Made by a program: the position numbers and the translations under genes | Notes under the pieces: model-generated | The model's database searches: none | Told to the model about the DNA's origin: nothing | What the model saw: the letters and a program-made list of their open reading frames with translations, nothing else | In this document: positions 19,151-27,970 of the stretch, piece by piece | How positions within the stretch are numbered: position 1 is the stretch's first letter | Layout of the letters: each line of letters opens with the position of its first letter | NCBI GenBank assembly: GCA_035498175.1 | Contig: DATKAJ010000025.1 | Coordinates: 62,001 to 126,000 of the forward strand | Source of the DNA: JALORV01 sp035498175 | Lineage (GTDB): Bacteria > Pseudomonadota > Gammaproteobacteria > Burkholderiales > Burkholderiaceae_F | DNA length: 64,000 nt | Direction of reading: 5' to 3'

Positions 19151-19825
19151 ATGCAGCTGGCGCTCTTCGACCTCGATCACACCCTGCTGCCGATTGACAG
19201 TGCGGACACCTGGTCGCACCACGTCGTGCGCCGTGGCGGACTCGACCCGGCCGCCTACACGGCGCGCATCGAGCGCTTTGCCGACGAATACCGCGCCGGC
19301 ACGTTCGACGTCGATGCCTATGTGCGCTTCCAGATGGAGCTGCTGGCGGCGTTTCCGCGCGAGGCGCTCGACGCCTGGCACGCCGAATTCATGGAGAGCC
19401 ACGTCACTCCGGCGATGCGCGAGCAGGCGCGGCGGCTGGTCGACAGCCATCGCGCCCGCGGCCACGAACTGGCGCTGGTCACCGGAACCAATGCCTACGT
19501 CGTCACGCCGATCGCACGCGCGTTCGGCATCGACCACGTGCTGGCGGTCGAGCCGGAGGAGCGGTCGGGACGGTTCACCGGCGGGGTAGTCGGCACGCAC
19601 ACCTACCAGGACGGCAAGGTGCGCAAGGTGGAAGTCTGGCTGGCCGAGCGCGGTCGCTCGCTCGCGGACACCGTCACCACCTTCTACAGCGACTCGATCA
19701 ACGACCTGCCGCTACTCGAGCGCGTCACTTTTCCGGTCGTCACCAACGGCGATGCGCGGCTGCAGGCCATCGCGCGCGAGCGGGGGTGGCCGACCCTGCA
19801 ACTGTTCGAGACTGCCCATGCGTGA
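19151..19825 (+). CDS. HAD-superfamily subfamily IB hydrolase
   Basis: A 224-residue SerB-like phosphatase. Motif I is LFDLDHTLLP (nucleophile Asp7), motif II LVTGTN, and motif III/IV KVRKVEVWL and FYSDSINDLPLLE. The family is conserved between hda and pcnB in betaproteobacteria; substrate not established. It follows hda by ten bases and precedes pcnB by 27, so one transcript is likely. Confidence 0.88.
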   Translation: MQLALFDLDHTLLPIDSADTWSHHVVRRGGLDPAAYTARIERFADEYRAGTFDVDAYVRFQMELLAAFPREALDAWHAEFMESHVTPAMREQARRLVDSHRARGHELALVTGTNAYVVTPIARAFGIDHVLAVEPEERSGRFTGGVVGTHTYQDGKVRKVEVWLAERGRSLADTVTTFYSDSINDLPLLERVTFPVVTNGDARLQAIARERGWPTLQLFETAHA

Positions 19826-19852
19826 TCACCGGCCGGTCGGGGAGCGGCCCGC

Positions 19853-21235
19853 ATGATCCGCCGCGTCATCGAGCGGGTGTCGACGCTCTTCTCGCGGGGA
19901 CCACGCAAGCCGCGTGGCCCGAAGCACATCGGTGCGGCCGAGCACGGCATCAACCAGGAGCTCATCGCGCGTTCCGCGCTGCGCGTCTGCGAGACGTTGC
20001 AGAAGGCCGGTCACCGTGGTTACCTGGTCGGCGGTGCGGTGCGTGACCTGCTGCTCGGCGTCGCGCCGAAAGACTTCGACGTCGCGACCGACGCGACCCC
20101 GGAGCAGGTGAAGTCGCACTTCAGGCGCGCGATCATCATCGGGCGCCGCTTCCGGCTGGTACACGTGATGTTCGGCCAGGAGACGATCGAGGTGTCGACC
20201 TTCCGTGCGCTCGACAATCCGGACCGACTGACCGACGCGCACGGCCGCGTGCTGGCGGACAACCTGTTCGGCCAGCAGCACGAGGACGCCACGCGCCGCG
20301 ACTTCACGGTCAACGCGCTCTACTACGACCCGGCCACGCGCGAGGTGATCGACTATCACGACGGCGTCAAGGACCTGCGACGCAAGCGCCTGCGCATGAT
20401 CGGTGATCCGGAAGCGCGCTATCGCGAAGACCCGGTGCGCATGCTGCGCGCAGTGCGTTTCGCCGCGAAGCTCGGCTTCGAGATCGACGAGGCCACGCGC
20501 GAACCGATTCCGCGGCTGGCGGGACTGATCGAAAACGTACCGGCGGCGCGGCTCTTCGACGAGATGCTGAAGCTGCTGACCAGCGGCCACTCGGTCGCGT
20601 GCATCGCGCGCCTGCGCACCGAGGGACTGCACCACGGGCTGCTGCCCCTGCTCGACGTGATCCTCGAGCAGCCGGCCGGCGAGCGCTTCGTGCTGCAGGC
20701 GCTGGCGCGCACGGACGAACGCGTGCGTTCCGGCAAGTCGATTTCGCCCGGTTTCCTGTTCGCGACGCTGCTCTGGCACGACGTGCTGGTCAAATGGAAC
20801 GCGCGCACGGCGCGCGGCGAACACCGCATCCCGGCCCTGCACCTTGCCATCGACGACACGCTGGACGCCCAGACCGAGAAGCTCGCGATCCAGCGCCGCT
20901 TCGTGTCCGACATGCGGGAGATCTGGGGACTGCAACCGCGCTTCGAGCGGCGCAGTGGTCGCTCACCGTTCCGGCTGCTCGAGCACCTGCGATTCCGCGC
21001 CGGTTATGATTTCCTGTTGCTGCGCGCCGCGGCCGATGAGGTTACGGCCGAGCTGGCCGACTGGTGGACCCGCTTCGCGCACGCAGCGCCGGAGGAGCGC
21101 GAAGCACTGGTGCAGCAGGTCGCGCACAGTTCCGCCGAAGCGCCGGGGAGAAAACGGCGGCGGCGCCCGCGCAACAAGAATGCGATGCGCGGGGAGCCGA
21201 ACACCGTGGGAAGCGAAAGCAGCAGCGGGACTTGA
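19853..21235 (+). CDS. pcnB: Poly(A) polymerase I PcnB
   Basis: A 460-residue nucleotidyltransferase of the class II CCA-adding family that polyadenylates RNA 3' ends for decay. Visible are GYLVGGAVRDLLLG (residues 57-69), DFDVATDA with the catalytic Asp pair, RRDFTVNALYYDP and EDPVRMLRAVRFAAKLGF. The bacterial poly(A)-polymerase form has the long basic C-terminus seen here (GRKRRRRPRNKN). Length is normal. folK follows nine bases after the stop. Confidence 0.94.
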   Translation: MIRRVIERVSTLFSRGPRKPRGPKHIGAAEHGINQELIARSALRVCETLQKAGHRGYLVGGAVRDLLLGVAPKDFDVATDATPEQVKSHFRRAIIIGRRFRLVHVMFGQETIEVSTFRALDNPDRLTDAHGRVLADNLFGQQHEDATRRDFTVNALYYDPATREVIDYHDGVKDLRRKRLRMIGDPEARYREDPVRMLRAVRFAAKLGFEIDEATREPIPRLAGLIENVPAARLFDEMLKLLTSGHSVACIARLRTEGLHHGLLPLLDVILEQPAGERFVLQALARTDERVRSGKSISPGFLFATLLWHDVLVKWNARTARGEHRIPALHLAIDDTLDAQTEKLAIQRRFVSDMREIWGLQPRFERRSGRSPFRLLEHLRFRAGYDFLLLRAAADEVTAELADWWTRFAHAAPEEREALVQQVAHSSAEAPGRKRRRRPRNKNAMRGEPNTVGSESSSGT

Positions 21236-21244
21236 CTGACGCCT

Positions 21245-21745
21245 GTGAAGCGGATTGCGTACATCGGTCTGGGATCGAACCAGGGGGAGGTCACCGAGGC
21301 CCTGAACTCGGCGATCGAATCCCTGCGCTCGATCGAGCAGAGCGAACTCATCGCGGTCTCGCCGTTCTACCGCTCGGCGCCGATTGATGCCCCCGGTCCC
21401 GACTTTCTGAATGCGGTCGTCAAGCTCGAAACGGCCCTCGAACCGTATGCGCTGTTGCTGCACCTGCTCGACATCGAGCTGATGCTCGGGCGCAAGCGGC
21501 GCGGCCTCAAGAAGAACGCGCCGCGCAACGTCGACCTTGACCTGCTGCTGGTCGGCGACATCATTATCCAGAGCACCCCGCTGACGTTGCCGCACCCGCG
21601 GCTGCACCTGCGCGCCTTCGTGTTGCGCCCGCTGCTCGATCTGGCGCCGGATATCCGCATCCCGGGCCAGGGTCCGGCCGCGTCGTTCCTCGATGCGGTC
21701 GAAGACCAGAAGATCGAGCCTGTCGAGGCGCCAGCCGCGCCCTGA
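21245..21745 (+). CDS. folK: 2-amino-4-hydroxy-6-hydroxymethyldihydropteridine pyrophosphokinase FolK
   Basis: A 166-residue enzyme that pyrophosphorylates hydroxymethyldihydropterin in folate synthesis. It starts with GTG at 21245 followed by RIAYIGLGSNQG; the signature KNAPRNVDLDLLLVGD and LPHPRLHLRAFVLRPL are present. Length and motifs are canonical. The pcnB-folK-dck-panB order is typical of betaproteobacteria. Confidence 0.95.
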   Translation: MKRIAYIGLGSNQGEVTEALNSAIESLRSIEQSELIAVSPFYRSAPIDAPGPDFLNAVVKLETALEPYALLLHLLDIELMLGRKRRGLKKNAPRNVDLDLLLVGDIIIQSTPLTLPHPRLHLRAFVLRPLLDLAPDIRIPGQGPAASFLDAVEDQKIEPVEAPAAP

Positions 21746-21758
21746 TCCGGAGCGCCCA

Positions 21759-22115
21759 ATGTCTGGATTGCCGGTCGTCGTATCGACGACGTTGCTGCTG
21801 ATTGGCTCCAACGTCTTCATGACCTTCGCCTGGTACGCACACCTGCGCAACCTGAACGACAAGCCGTTCTGGATCGCAGCGCTCGTGAGCTGGGGCGTGG
21901 CGCTGTTCGAGTACCTGCTGCAGGTTCCGGCCAATCGCATCGGCTACACGCAGTATTCGCTGGCGCAGCTCAAGATCCTGCAGGAGGTCATCACGCTCGC
22001 GGTCTTCGTGCCTTTCGCCGTCCTCTACATGAAGGAGGCGCCGCGTCTCGACTACCTCTGGGCCGCGCTGTGTCTGATGGCGGCGGTGTACTTCATGTTT
22101 CGCGGTCACGCATGA
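21759..22115 (+). CDS. DMT-family small membrane protein (DUF486)
   Basis: A 118-residue protein with four hydrophobic helices (for example VVVSTTLLLIGSNVFMTFAW and FWIAALVSWGVALFEYLLQV). The segment EYLLQVPANRIGY and ILQEVITLAVFVPFAVLYMK are DUF486 family hallmarks. Transport substrate unknown. ATG 21759 follows the folK stop by 13 bases, and its own stop overlaps the next start (ATGA), so it lies within the folK-dck unit. Confidence 0.85.
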   Translation: MSGLPVVVSTTLLLIGSNVFMTFAWYAHLRNLNDKPFWIAALVSWGVALFEYLLQVPANRIGYTQYSLAQLKILQEVITLAVFVPFAVLYMKEAPRLDYLWAALCLMAAVYFMFRGHA

Positions 22116-22753
22116 TCGCCGGCCGCTATCGCTACATCGCGGTCGAGGGGCCGATCGGAGCGGGCAAGACCTCGCTGACACGCAGGCTGGCGCAGCACCA
22201 CGGCGGGCACACGCTGCTCGAGAAGCCCGAAGCGAATCCGTTCCTCGAGCGCTTCTATGGCGACCGCGCGCGCTATGCGCTGCAGACTCAACTGTTCTTC
22301 CTGTTCCAGCGCGTACAGCAGCTCGCCGAGCTGCGCCAGCTGGATCTGTTCCGCGAACTGCTGTTCGCCGATTTCCTGCTGGACAAGGACCCGTTGTTCG
22401 CGCGCCTGACGTTGACGGACGAGGAACTGCGCCTTTACGAGCAGATCCTCGCACACCTGCGTCCGCAGACGCCGCCGCCGGACCTGGTGATCGCGCTGCA
22501 GGCGAGCCCTGCGACGCTGGCAGAGCGCGTGGTCCGGCGCGGTAATCCCGTCGAGGCGCGGGTGACCGAGGACTATCTTGCCGCTCTGGTGGAAAGTTAT
22601 GCAGACTTCTTCCACCACTATGACGAAGCGCCGGTACTGATCGTGAACACCGAGCACCTGAATCCAGTCGACAGCGACGCGGATTTCAGCCTGCTGCTCG
22701 ACCGCATCGCGCGGTTGCGCGGCCGGCGCGAGTACTTCAACCTCGCCGCATGA
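22112..22753 (+). CDS. Deoxynucleoside kinase
   Basis: A 213-residue P-loop kinase of the dCK/dGK family (PF01712). VEGPIGAGKTSL is the P-loop (about residues 11-22), with LLEKPEANPFLERFY and ERVVRRGNPVEARV further on, the latter holding the ERS/DR-like and lid arginines. It phosphorylates deoxynucleosides for salvage; exact base preference cannot be read. Start overlaps the DUF486 stop by four bases. Confidence 0.88.
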   Translation: MIAGRYRYIAVEGPIGAGKTSLTRRLAQHHGGHTLLEKPEANPFLERFYGDRARYALQTQLFFLFQRVQQLAELRQLDLFRELLFADFLLDKDPLFARLTLTDEELRLYEQILAHLRPQTPPPDLVIALQASPATLAERVVRRGNPVEARVTEDYLAALVESYADFFHHYDEAPVLIVNTEHLNPVDSDADFSLLLDRIARLRGRREYFNLAA

Positions 22754-22769
22754 AGGTGGAGGTCAGGAC

Positions 22770-23600
22770 ATGAGCACGCATCCCCAGTCTGCGATCACCA
22801 GCACGCGCAAACCAGTCACGCTACCGCGGCTGCGCGAGATGCGCGCTGGCGGCGAGCCAATTGCGATGCTGACCTGCTACGACGCCAGCTTCGCCAGACT
22901 GCTCGACGCCACCGCGGTCGACTCCATCCTGGTCGGCGATTCGCTCGGCATGGTCGTGCAGGGGCTCGACTCGACGCTGCCGGTCACACTCGACGAGGTC
23001 GCGTATCACACGCGCTGCGTCGCCCGCGGCGTGCAGGCCGCCTGGCTTATCGCCGACATGCCATTCGGGAGCTATCAGCAGGGCCCGCAACAGGCGTTTG
23101 CCAGCGCCGTGGCGCTGATGCAGGCCGGCGCGAAAATGGTCAAGCTCGAAGGGGGTGCCTGGCTCGCACCAACGATAGCGTTCCTCGTCGAGCGCGGCAT
23201 CCCGGTCTGCGCCCACCTCGGCCTGACGCCGCAGTCGGTGCACGCGCTCGGCGGCTACCGTATCCAGGGCCGTAGCGAGGACGAGGCCGCGCGCTTGATC
23301 GCGGACGCACGGGCGTTGGATGCCGCCGGCGCCGCGATGCTCGTGCTCGAATTGATCCCGGCGGCGCTCGCGGCCCGCGTCACCGCAGCGGTCGGGATGC
23401 CGACGATCGGCATCGGCGCCGGCCGCGAGGTCTCGGGACAGGTGCTGGTACTGCACGACATGCTGGACATCTATCCGGGGCGCAAGCCGCGCTTCGTGCG
23501 CAACTTCATGCAGGGCCAGCCGGATATCGCGGCCGCGCTGGCCGCGTACGTCGCCGCCGTTAAGGATCGCAGTTTCCCGGCACCCGAGCACGCCTACTAG
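22770..23600 (+). CDS. panB: 3-methyl-2-oxobutanoate hydroxymethyltransferase PanB
   Basis: A 276-residue TIM-barrel enzyme making ketopantoate in the pantothenate pathway. Motifs: MLTCYDASFARLLD, VDSILVGDSLGMVVQG (metal-binding Asp), GGAWLAPTIAFLVERGIPVC and PTIGIGAGREVSGQVLVLHD. A GGAGGT ribosome site precedes ATG 22770. panC follows after a 133-bp gap that carries its own -10-like box. Confidence 0.95.
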   Translation: MSTHPQSAITSTRKPVTLPRLREMRAGGEPIAMLTCYDASFARLLDATAVDSILVGDSLGMVVQGLDSTLPVTLDEVAYHTRCVARGVQAAWLIADMPFGSYQQGPQQAFASAVALMQAGAKMVKLEGGAWLAPTIAFLVERGIPVCAHLGLTPQSVHALGGYRIQGRSEDEAARLIADARALDAAGAAMLVLELIPAALAARVTAAVGMPTIGIGAGREVSGQVLVLHDMLDIYPGRKPRFVRNFMQGQPDIAAALAAYVAAVKDRSFPAPEHAY

Positions 23601-23671
23601 ACCGCTGGCCGGGCGCACCGTGCGGGGCCTTCTTCCGGGTCTTTTCGACCGCTGATTCGCCCGTGCGATCC

Positions 23672-23693
23672 GGCCTGCAACAGGCCCTACAAT
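23672..23693 (+). promoter_or_regulatory. Small hairpin and -10-like box upstream of panC
   Basis: GGCCTG/CAGGCC (23672-23686) form a six-base stem with a three-base loop, immediately followed by TACAAT (23688-23693), a plausible -10 for panC about 40 bases upstream of its ATG. No clear -35 is visible. Weak evidence. Confidence 0.3.
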
Positions 23694-23733
23694 CCGCCGC
23701 CTTGCCTCCGCTCCGCCCCGGCGGCTACCGACC

Positions 23734-24576
23734 ATGAAAGTCGTCCACACGATCGAGGCCTTGCGCGACCAGCTGCGCGGACAGAACCGCATCGCGTTCG
23801 TGCCGACCATGGGCAACCTCCATGCGGCGCACCTGTCGCTGATGGCCATGGCGCACCAGCACGGCGACCCGGTGGTGGCATCGATCTTCGTCAACCGGCT
23901 GCAGTTCGGTCCGAACGAGGACTTCGACAAGTATCCCCGCACGCTGCAGGAAGACATCGACAAGCTGCAGAAGCAGAACCGCGTTTACGTGCTGTTCGCG
24001 CCGAACGAGCAGGAGATGTACCCGGAGCCACAGAACTACCGCGTGCAGCCACCGCATGACCTCGGCGACATCCTCGAGGGCGAGTTCCGGCCCGGCTTCT
24101 TCATCGGTGTCAGCACCGTCGTGCTGAAGCTGTTCTCCTGCGCGCAGCCGCGCGTCGCAGTGTTCGGCAAGAAGGACTACCAGCAGCTGATGATCGTGCG
24201 CAACATGTGCCGTCAGTTCGCGCTGCCGACCGAGATCGTCCCGCACGAAACGGTCCGCGATCCGGACGGTCTGGCGCTTTCGTCGCGCAACCGCTTCCTG
24301 AGCGAGGCCGAGCGCAAGGAAGCGCCGCGCCTGTATGCAACGCTGAACGCGGTGCGCGATCAGGTGCGCGGCGGCGAGACCGACATCGCGAGGATCGAAC
24401 ATGACGCCACGCGCGAACTGGCCGCGGCTGGCTGGAAGGTGGACTATGTGTCGGTGCGCCGCCGCCGCGACCTGAAGGCGCCTGAAGCCGGAGAGATCGC
24501 GGCCGGCGAGCCCATGGTGGTACTGACCGCCGCAAAGCTCGGCGCCACGCGACTGATCGACAACCTGGAGATCTGA
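23734..24576 (+). CDS. panC: Pantothenate synthetase PanC
   Basis: A 280-residue nucleotidyltransferase that condenses pantoate and beta-alanine using ATP. FVPTMGNLHAAHLSL holds the ATP-binding HxGH motif, but the Gly is Ala here (HAAH). Other motifs are intact: ASIFVNRLQFGPNEDFDKYP, VFGKKDYQQLMIVRN and DPDGLALSSRNRFL. Otherwise a normal betaproteobacterial PanC. The stop codon overlaps the next gene's ATG by one base. Confidence 0.94.
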   Translation: MKVVHTIEALRDQLRGQNRIAFVPTMGNLHAAHLSLMAMAHQHGDPVVASIFVNRLQFGPNEDFDKYPRTLQEDIDKLQKQNRVYVLFAPNEQEMYPEPQNYRVQPPHDLGDILEGEFRPGFFIGVSTVVLKLFSCAQPRVAVFGKKDYQQLMIVRNMCRQFALPTEIVPHETVRDPDGLALSSRNRFLSEAERKEAPRLYATLNAVRDQVRGGETDIARIEHDATRELAAAGWKVDYVSVRRRRDLKAPEAGEIAAGEPMVVLTAAKLGATRLIDNLEI

Positions 24577-25013
24577 TGGCCGCGCGCGAGATGGAATATG
24601 TCGGCTTCTGGGCGCGTGTCCTGGCCGCGCTGATCGACAGTGTGCTGGTGCTGCTCGTGATCGGGCCGGTGCTCTACTGGATCTATGGCCCAAGCTATCT
24701 CGCGACTGCCGGCCTCGGCGGCGCCGCCGGGACGGTGGACGTCCTGCTCAACTGGGTCTTTCCCGCGGTCGCGGTGGTCGTGTTCTGGATCTACCGCCAG
24801 GCCACACCCGGCAAGATGGTGATCGGCGCGAAGATCGTCGACGCCACGACGGGCATGCCGCCGACGACCGGGCAGCTGATCGGTCGCTACCTTGGGTACT
24901 ACGTGTCGATGATTCCGTGCTTCCTCGGCATGCTGTGGATCGCTTTCGACGCGCGCAAACAGGGCTGGCACGACAAGCTGGCCGGCACCGTCGTCATCAA
25001 GGACCGCCGCTAG
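24576..25013 (+). CDS. RDD-family membrane protein
   Basis: A 145-residue protein with three hydrophobic segments. The N-terminal FWARVLAALIDSVLVLLVI holds the Arg-x-x-x-x-x-Asp pattern of RDD proteins, and QATPGKMVIGAKIVD and GWHDKLAGTVVI are typical of the family. Function unknown; some members are implicated in ion transport. Coupled to panC by a one-base overlap. Confidence 0.85.
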   Translation: MAAREMEYVGFWARVLAALIDSVLVLLVIGPVLYWIYGPSYLATAGLGGAAGTVDVLLNWVFPAVAVVVFWIYRQATPGKMVIGAKIVDATTGMPPTTGQLIGRYLGYYVSMIPCFLGMLWIAFDARKQGWHDKLAGTVVIKDRR

Positions 25014-25027
25014 CGCCCTGCCGTCAT

Positions 25028-25056
25028 TTGGCCGGCGCCAGCGATTGACCGATAAT
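25028..25056 (+). promoter_or_regulatory. Promoter of tRNA-Leu
   Basis: TTGGCC at 25028-25033 and GATAAT at 25051-25056 are separated by 17 bases, a good sigma-70 arrangement. Transcription would begin about four bases before the mature tRNA at 25067. Confidence 0.6.
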
Positions 25057-25066
25057 CGCGGCCCGC

Positions 25067-25153
25067 GCCGGGATGGCGGAACTGGTAGACGCACGGGACT
25101 CAAAATCCCGCGGTAGCAATACCGTGCGAGTTCGATTCTCGCTCCCGGCACCA
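25067..25153 (+). tRNA. tRNA-Leu (anticodon CAA), CCA encoded
   Basis: An 87-base class II tRNA. GCCGGGA (25067-25073) pairs with TCCCGGC (25143-25149), followed by A and an encoded CCA. The anticodon stem CGGGA/TCCCG encloses loop CTCAAAA, giving anticodon CAA at 25101-25103. The long variable arm GGTA-GCAA-TACC and the T loop GTTCGATTC identify tRNA-Leu. Confidence 0.95.
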
Positions 25154-25281
25154 AGGTTGAACGAAGCCGGGTTACCGCGGGATTTCGTAGAAGGCTAACG
25201 TCGGCGCAGCCGAGGTTAAGCTTGCAAGGCGAGCGGCCGGAAACAGAACCGCGCAGGCGCAGCCGGAGCGTCTGCAAAACT

Positions 25282-25325
25282 CGGTAGCAATACCGTGCGA
25301 GTTCGATTCTCGCTCCCGGCGCCAA
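25282..25325 (+). repeat. Partial duplicate of tRNA-Leu 3' end (att-like)
   Basis: Bases 25282-25325 repeat 25111-25154, the variable arm to 3' end of tRNA-Leu, with a single mismatch (A to G at the discriminator base). The copies are 171 bases apart. The interval 25154-25281 holds no gene. This is the usual footprint of site-specific integration into a tRNA 3' end, here without any remaining island. The copy lacks the 5' half and cannot be a tRNA. Confidence 0.85.
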
Positions 25326-25338
25326 CGGAATTTCACTC

Positions 25339-26397
25339 ATGGCCGGTAAAGCCATGCAGGCTCTCGACGAACTCACCCTCGACGATTTCGACTTCGCCCT
25401 GCCACCCGAACTGATCGCGCAGCACCCGCTGCCGGAACGGACGGCGAGCCGGCTGCTGCATGTCGCTGCCGAAGGGCTGCACGATCTCGCATTCACCGCG
25501 ATCGAGCGCCTGCTTTTCCCTGGTGACCTGCTGGTATTCAACGACACGCGAGTGATCAAGGCTCGGCTCCTCGGGCGCAAGCCCACCGGCGGGCGCGTCG
25601 AAGCGCTTGTCGAGCGCGTGCTGGAGCCGACGCTCGCGCTGGCAATGGTGCGCACCAGCCACAGACCGGCGTACGGAACGACGTTCATGTTCGGCGACGT
25701 GCGGGGAACGGTCGAAGGGCGTAGCGACGATTTTTTCCTGCTGCGATTCGATGCCGAAGTCGAGACCGTGATGGCCCGCCTTGGTCATGTGCCATTGCCA
25801 CCGTACATCGCGCATCCCGACGATGCCGAGGACGCCGAGCGCTACCAGACGGTCTACGCAGCCCAGCCGGGCGCGGTGGCGGCGCCGACCGCAGGTCTGC
25901 ACTTCAGCCGCGAACTGCTCGATCGGCTGCAGACGCGCGGCGTCGAGTGCGCGACGCTGACGCTGCACGTTGGCGCCGGTACCTTCCAGCCCGTCCGAAC
26001 GCGGAACCTCGCCGAACACCGGATGCACAGCGAGTGGTTCGAGATCAGCCCCGCCGCCGCGGTCGCAATCAACGCCGCGCGCGCTGGGCGGCGCCGCGTG
26101 GTAGCGGTCGGCACCACGAGTCTGCGTGCACTCGAATCCGCCGGGTCCGACGGGGCCGTACGCACCGGCGCGGGCGAAACACGGCTCTTCATCACTCCCG
26201 GGTACCGGTTCAGGGTCGTCGATGCGCTCCTCACGAACTTCCACCTGCCGAAGTCGACGCTGCTGATGCTCGTGTCCGCCTTCGCCGGACTCGACACCAT
26301 TCGCGCGGCGTATGCGCATGCCGTCGCGCAGCGCTACCGCTTCTTCTCCTACGGCGACGCGATGTTTCTCGAGCGCCGCGCAGCGGCTTCCCTATGA
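25339..26397 (+). CDS. queA: S-adenosylmethionine:tRNA ribosyltransferase-isomerase QueA
   Basis: A 352-residue enzyme that builds epoxyqueuosine on preQ1-tRNA. Motifs: DFDFALPPELIAQHP, LLVFNDTRVIKARLLG, VAAPTAGLHFS, LHVGAGTFQPV, GTTSLRALES and LLTNFHLPKSTLLMLVSAFA. All are canonical. The stop overlaps the tgt ATG (ATGA), coupling the two queuosine genes. Confidence 0.96.
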   Translation: MAGKAMQALDELTLDDFDFALPPELIAQHPLPERTASRLLHVAAEGLHDLAFTAIERLLFPGDLLVFNDTRVIKARLLGRKPTGGRVEALVERVLEPTLALAMVRTSHRPAYGTTFMFGDVRGTVEGRSDDFFLLRFDAEVETVMARLGHVPLPPYIAHPDDAEDAERYQTVYAAQPGAVAAPTAGLHFSRELLDRLQTRGVECATLTLHVGAGTFQPVRTRNLAEHRMHSEWFEISPAAAVAINAARAGRRRVVAVGTTSLRALESAGSDGAVRTGAGETRLFITPGYRFRVVDALLTNFHLPKSTLLMLVSAFAGLDTIRAAYAHAVAQRYRFFSYGDAMFLERRAAASL

Positions 26398-27536
26398 CTG
26401 CCGGATTCGAACTGCTGGCCACTGACGGCGCCGCGCGCCGCGGACGCATGATGCTGAACCACGGCGCCGTCGACACGCCGGCGTTCATGCCGGTCGGCAC
26501 GTACGGCACGGTCAAGGCGATGGCGCCGACAGAGCTTGTCGATGCCGGCGCACAGATCGTGCTCGGCAACACCTTTCACCTGTGGCTGCGACCCGGGCTC
26601 GACGTGATCGGCGCGCACGGCGGACTGCATCGCTTCATGGGCTGGAGCCGGCCGATCCTGACAGATTCCGGTGGCTTCCAGGTGTTTTCGCTCGGCCCGC
26701 TGCGCAAGATCGCAGAGGAAGGAGTGCGTTTCGCCTCGCCTATCAACGGCGACCGTCTGCTCCTGACGCCGGAGGAGTCGATGCACATCCAGACCGTGCT
26801 CGACTCCGACATCGCGATGGTGTTCGACGAGTGCACCCCGTACGAGATCGACGGCCGACCGGCGACCCGCGACGAAGCCGCGGCCTCGATGCGCCTGTCG
26901 CTGCGCTGGGCGCAGCGCAGCCGCGACGAATTCAACCGGCTCGGCGACGCGCGTGCCCGCAGCAATGCCATTTTCGGGATCGTGCAGGGCGGCATGTACG
27001 AGTCGTTGCGCGACGAGTCCCTCGGCGGACTGGTCGACGTCGGCTTCGACGGCTACGCGATCGGCGGCCTGTCTGTCGGCGAACCGAAGGAAGACATGCT
27101 GCGCGTCCTTGCGCACATTGCGCCGCAGCTGCCGCGCGATCGTCCTCGCTACCTGATGGGCGTCGGTACGCCCGAGGACCTGCTCGACGGCGTTGCCGCC
27201 GGCATCGACATGTTCGACTGCGTGATGCCGACCCGCAACGCGCGCAACGGGTGGCTCTTCACGCGCTACGGCGAGCTGAAGGTGCGCAACGCCCGCTATC
27301 GCGACGATCTCGCCCCGGTCGAGCCCGGCTGCGCCTGCCCGACGTGCCGGCAGTTCACGCGGGCCTATCTGCATCACCTGCAGCGGATCAACGAGATCCT
27401 CGGGGCGCGCCTGAACACGCTGCACAACCTGCACTTTTACCTGAACCTGATGCGCGACGCCCGCGCCGCCATCGAAGGGGGCCGCTTCGAGGCCTTCCGC
27501 CGGGAATTCACCGAGCTGCGCAAGCACGGCGTCTGA
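26394..27536 (+). CDS. tgt: tRNA-guanine transglycosylase Tgt
   Basis: A 380-residue enzyme that swaps guanine-34 for preQ1 in GUN-anticodon tRNAs. Visible are MPVGTYGTVKAM, LTDSGGFQVFSL (catalytic/nucleobase-binding Asp), GIVQGG, FDCVMPTRNARNG (nucleophile Asp) and the zinc site CACPTC with a downstream His in YLHHL. The ATG at 26394 overlaps the queA stop; the longer open frame upstream is queA shadow. Confidence 0.96.
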   Translation: MTAGFELLATDGAARRGRMMLNHGAVDTPAFMPVGTYGTVKAMAPTELVDAGAQIVLGNTFHLWLRPGLDVIGAHGGLHRFMGWSRPILTDSGGFQVFSLGPLRKIAEEGVRFASPINGDRLLLTPEESMHIQTVLDSDIAMVFDECTPYEIDGRPATRDEAAASMRLSLRWAQRSRDEFNRLGDARARSNAIFGIVQGGMYESLRDESLGGLVDVGFDGYAIGGLSVGEPKEDMLRVLAHIAPQLPRDRPRYLMGVGTPEDLLDGVAAGIDMFDCVMPTRNARNGWLFTRYGELKVRNARYRDDLAPVEPGCACPTCRQFTRAYLHHLQRINEILGARLNTLHNLHFYLNLMRDARAAIEGGRFEAFRREFTELRKHGV

Positions 27537-27549
27537 GGGCGCTGCACCC

Positions 27550-27555
27550 TATAAT
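27550..27555 (+). promoter_or_regulatory. -10 box ahead of yajC
   Basis: TATAAT lies 14 bases beyond the tgt stop and 67 bases before the yajC ATG. No strong -35 is seen, so this may be a secondary promoter for yajC-secD-secF. Confidence 0.4.
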
Positions 27556-27622
27556 CCGCCGGTTCCGGCCGGCCGCGGACTGCGGCGTGTCGGCTTTACC
27601 GCTTCAAATCGACAGGAATCCC

Positions 27623-27970
27623 ATGTTCTTCATCGCCAATGCCTACGCCCAGGGTGCACCGGCTGCACAGTCGGGCTCCGAAGGGTCGCTGATGTCGATC
27701 GGCTTCATGGTCGTCATTTTCATCGTCTTCTACTTCCTGCTGATCCGGCCGCAGGTCAAACGGCAGAAGGAACACAAGTCGATGGTCGACGCGCTCAGCA
27801 AGGGCGACGAGGTTGTGACCGCCGGTGGAATCGTCGGCAAGATCACCGAGATCGCGGACCAGTACGTCACGCTTCAGGTCGCATCCGTCAATGGCCAGCC
27901 GGTGCAACTCTCTGTGCAGCGCGCCGCCGTCCAGACGCTGCTGCCCAAGGGCACGGTCAAGTCGCTGTAG
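27623..27970 (+). CDS. yajC: Preprotein translocase subunit YajC
   Basis: A 115-residue inner-membrane protein of the SecDF-YajC complex. One transmembrane helix (MSIGFMVVIFIVFYFLLIRP) is followed by QVKRQKEHKSMVDALSKGD, then DEVVTAGGIVGKI and a small C-terminal domain, as usual for YajC. secD follows 154 bases downstream. Confidence 0.94.
   Translation: MFFIANAYAQGAPAAQSGSEGSLMSIGFMVVIFIVFYFLLIRPQVKRQKEHKSMVDALSKGDEVVTAGGIVGKITEIADQYVTLQVASVNGQPVQLSVQRAAVQTLLPKGTVKSL

Noticed and set aside
25282..25325. A second tRNA-Leu gene
   Set aside because: Only the 3' half matches; there is no acceptor 5' strand, D arm or anticodon stem.
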